Origin: Victivallales bacterium
GTDB taxonomy: Bacteria > Verrucomicrobiota > Lentisphaeria > Oligosphaerales > Oligosphaeraceae
Direction: 5' to 3'
NCBI GenBank assembly: GCA_017615955.1
Contig: JAFZZD010000754.1
Location: 1 to 7,345 of the forward strand
DNA length: 7,345 bases
In this document: positions 5,052-7,345 of the stretch, piece by piece
Layout of the letters: every line of letters begins with the position of its first letter
Numbering within the stretch: the first letter of the stretch is position 1
Position numbers and translations under genes: made by a program
Notes under the pieces: model-generated
Told to the model about the DNA's origin: nothing
Seen by the model: the letters and a program-made list of their open reading frames with translations, nothing else
Databases searched by the model: none

Positions 5052-7345
5052 GTTTATTTACGACATTGGCGTTGTTCGCCTCGCTTCTGCTTTTCGCAGT
5101 CCAGGATATAAGGCTAAACGTAACTCAAAATGTGCCTCTGGTTGACGGAGACTTTTCCGAGGCCTGCTGGCAGGAGGCCCCATGGCAGGAAGGCTTCACC
5201 ACACTGAAAACCGGCGTTCCGGCAAAGGAAGCCACACGCTTCAAGATATTGCAGGGGAAAAGTGGACTGTATCTGGCCATTGACTGCCTGGACAGCAAGG
5301 TGGAAAGCGAAGTGCGCCCCCATGACGGCATGGTTTGGTGGGACGACTGCGTGGAAATCTTTGTTGTGACAGAAAGCGAAATCAATGTGGACACCAATGT
5401 GCGGGAATACTATCAGTTCATAGTCAATGCCGCTGGCTCCATGTACGAGAGCCACATCAAGGCCACCATCGGCAATGCCAACTGGAACGGTCCATGGCGT
5501 TCAGCCGTCGCAAAGAACGAGCATGGCTGGCAGGCGGAAGTGTTCATCCCATTTGCAGCATTCCCGAATCCAGAAGGCAATACCTGGCATCTCAACGTGG
5601 GCCGCGAAAACAAGGACGTGGGGATAAGCACCTGGGCAAAGATGATCACTTATTCAAGTCTGGACAAGTACAACAAGATCAGCGGCCTGGCAATAGATGC
5701 GCAACGCTACAACCTGCGCTTAGACGAGGTCAAGTTCAATGTGCGCCCATCCGATGCAATGCCATTCCTGGTCACCAAAGTCAAGGGTGCCGCAAAAAGA
5801 AAACTCTACCTTTCCAGCAAGATTGTGAAGGACGGAAATCTCATTTCCTTCGATGCAAACCAGATTGCCCTAGACGGGCAAGGCAGCGCCGAATACAAGT
5901 TCGAGACAGGCATCAAGGATTCAGGCAAATACACCGTCGCAATCAGCCTGATTGACAAGGAAGGCATAGTCTTCCACGAGGAAAGGGAACTGGCGCTCAA
6001 CCTTGCGCCTTGCACTTTGGAGTTTGACAGGCCATACCGCCCCAATGTCATCCTCTCGAAACAGGCGAACAAGACTGTGCCCTTCACGCTGTCATTGATG
6101 CTGTCCCCTGAAACACTTGCCAAGACAATCGCCAAAATTGAGGTCAAAGGACAGGACGGCAAGCTGGCGGCCAGCCAGGAACGCAAGAACCTCAAGGCGA
6201 CGGAGAAATTCGTCGTCGATGCATCGAAGTTCCCCTTTGGAAAATACACGATTGATGTGACGCTGCTGGCGGACGGCAAGTCCGTGGGCAATGTCAAGAC
6301 TGACCTCATCGTGGCGAAGCCAGTGGCAACAGAAGTGTGGCTGGACGAAGACAGAAAGATGGTGGTCAATGGCAAGCCATTCTTCCCCGTGGGATTCATG
6401 GGCAGTTCGAATGTGGAGGTTTTCCAGGGCACGAAATGCAATATCGCCCATTTCTACGAATTGCAGAATGGACCTGTTGACAAACTGAAGCACGCCTTCG
6501 AGCAGGCGGAGAAGCAAGGCGTCAAACTGATTGTGTATCCCTTCCCGAAAATGGGACGCGGCGCCATGCACAAGGCTGGACGCCTTACCGATGAGCAGTG
6601 GAAGAAGATACACGACTTTGTAATGGAATACAAGGAGCACCCTGCCCTGCTTGCCTGGTTCACCTTTGACGAACCACGCAATCCCGCATTTATAGCCGAG
6701 TTGAAGCGCATCTACGAAAAATTGCAAGAATGGGATCCGACGCACCCCGTGATTGGCAACAACAACACTGCCGCTGGATGCGTGAGCCTGGCTGAAGGAC
6801 TCTGCGACGTAATCGCACTGGACCTGTACCCGAATCCACGCAAGAAAAGCGAGAACAGACCAGTCCTGGGCATCTACAACGGAATGCAGCTCATGGTGCA
6901 GCGCCTGCCCAAACATGGTCTCTGGAACATACCACAGGCCTTTGTGCACGGAGAAGCCGACTATGAAAAATCAATCCACCGCATACCAACGCTGACGGAA
7001 TTTCGCTGCTACAACTACATCGCAATCGTGGGAGGTGCCACTGCAATCATGGGCTACAAGATTGGAACTCCTGCCTATCTTGAAGGCAAGACCAAGAAAA
7101 ATGCGGGAATATTCGCGTCCAAAGGCATGATGCTGTCCCATTTTGAAGGCGTAATTCCAGAACTGGTTGCCCTAGGTCCCGTGATTCTTGCCGAAACAGT
7201 GAATGCAGCCACTTGCGACAACAGCAGCATCAGGCTCTTGACAAAGCGCTGCAATGGCAAGTCATTCATCTTTGTGGTCAACCATACTGGAAAACCGCTG
7301 GGGCAAGTGACAATCGCAATGCCAGGGGCAAATGGCAAGTGGCAG
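5048..7345 (+). CDS. Secreted CBM9-like / glycoside-hydrolase-like barrel protein (3' partial)
   Basis: 766 codons are open to the last base, so the C-terminus lies outside the window. The signal peptide MSLFTTLALFASLLLFA has no lysine or arginine in its n-region, which is unusual. Residues about 20-217 are a CBM9-like domain: PLVDGDFSEACWQEAPW, W97-W98-D99-D100-C-V-E-I-F, and GWQAEVFIPFAAF. Two beta-rich segments follow (about 218-320 and 321-426). From about 428 a TIM-barrel-like domain starts (VWLDEDRKMVVNGKPFFPVG), then EYKEHPALLAWFTFDEP with D541-E542 as candidate acid/base, HPVIGNNN, CDVIALDLYPNP, QAFVHGEA (E636), IPTLTEFR (E651) and ATAIMGY. The last 50 or so residues begin a small sandwich (FIFVVNHTGKP). 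It aligns along its length with the gene at 2-2542, with the same domain order. It is probably a secreted glycan hydrolase; family and substrate are unassigned. It may also carry an F5/8 C domain beyond the window. Confidence 0.9.
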   Translation, partial: MSLFTTLALFASLLLFAVQDIRLNVTQNVPLVDGDFSEACWQEAPWQEGFTTLKTGVPAKEATRFKILQGKSGLYLAIDCLDSKVESEVRPHDGMVWWDDCVEIFVVTESEINVDTNVREYYQFIVNAAGSMYESHIKATIGNANWNGPWRSAVAKNEHGWQAEVFIPFAAFPNPEGNTWHLNVGRENKDVGISTWAKMITYSSLDKYNKISGLAIDAQRYNLRLDEVKFNVRPSDAMPFLVTKVKGAAKRKLYLSSKIVKDGNLISFDANQIALDGQGSAEYKFETGIKDSGKYTVAISLIDKEGIVFHEERELALNLAPCTLEFDRPYRPNVILSKQANKTVPFTLSLMLSPETLAKTIAKIEVKGQDGKLAASQERKNLKATEKFVVDASKFPFGKYTIDVTLLADGKSVGNVKTDLIVAKPVATEVWLDEDRKMVVNGKPFFPVGFMGSSNVEVFQGTKCNIAHFYELQNGPVDKLKHAFEQAEKQGVKLIVYPFPKMGRGAMHKAGRLTDEQWKKIHDFVMEYKEHPALLAWFTFDEPRNPAFIAELKRIYEKLQEWDPTHPVIGNNNTAAGCVSLAEGLCDVIALDLYPNPRKKSENRPVLGIYNGMQLMVQRLPKHGLWNIPQAFVHGEADYEKSIHRIPTLTEFRCYNYIAIVGGATAIMGYKIGTPAYLEGKTKKNAGIFASKGMMLSHFEGVIPELVALGPVILAETVNAATCDNSSIRLLTKRCNGKSFIFVVNHTGKPLGQVTIAMPGANGKWQ

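Noticed and set aside
5335..5955. 206-residue + strand frame in another phase
   Set aside because: It overlaps the CBM9-like region of the gene at 5048 in a different phase. Its composition is Arg/Gln/His-rich and typical of an out-of-phase reading, with no recognisable domain.
5806..6441. 211-residue minus-strand frame
   Set aside because: It is antisense to the beta-sandwich region of the hydrolase-like gene and is Ser/Leu-rich low-information sequence without a family match I recognise.
6092..6949. 285-residue open frame on the minus strand
   Set aside because: It lies wholly antisense to the hydrolase-like gene, whose + strand frame shows clear domain motifs throughout (DEP, VNGKPFFPVG). 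It has no domain signature of its own.

Overview
The window reads as a piece of a polysaccharide-degradation locus from a Lentisphaerota (Victivallales-like) bacterium, or a close relative in the Planctomycetes-Verrucomicrobia group. The main clue is the pseudopilin at 3473-4240: its N-terminus ([20 protein letters not shown], then [11 protein letters not shown]) is the form that is hugely expanded in Lentisphaerota, and it sits among secreted carbohydrate-active proteins. The taxonomic call is inference. All five genes are on the + strand and coding density is high. I see no RNA gene, IS element, CRISPR array or phage gene.

Layout: (1) 2-2542, the 3' part of a large multidomain glycoside-hydrolase-like protein (CBM9-like end, beta-sandwiches, TIM-barrel-like domain with a D-E-P motif, C-terminal F5/8 C-like domain). 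(2) 2552-3361, a secreted LamG/concanavalin-A-like lectin protein, 9 bp downstream. (3) 3362-3472, a structured gap with tandem 7-mers and an inverted repeat. (4) 3473-4240, a type II secretion/type IV pilus-like pseudopilin. (5) 4241-4376, a second structured gap: a long inverted repeat of the same 7-mer family enclosing two GC-rich hairpins. (6) 4377-5051, a second secreted LamG protein. (7) 5048-7345, overlapping it by ATGA, a second CBM9-plus-barrel protein that stays open to the last base and is therefore 3'-truncated.

The gene order is mirror-like: hydrolase, lectin, pseudopilin, lectin, hydrolase. Genes 1-2 and 4-5 are tightly coupled, while the pseudopilin is set apart on both sides by repeat-built stem-loops. 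A reasonable working model (inference) is that the hydrolase-like and lectin proteins are exported to bind and cleave one complex glycan, and that the pseudopilin is part of the surface or secretion apparatus these bacteria pair with such enzymes. The substrate cannot be read from the sequence.

The points most worth a second look are the two heptamer stem-loops bracketing the pseudopilin gene (one with a possible pseudoknot just before the ribosome binding site), the palindrome-containing N-terminal extension of the first lectin gene, the missing -1 glycine in the pseudopilin, and a strong shortage of CCGG across the window.
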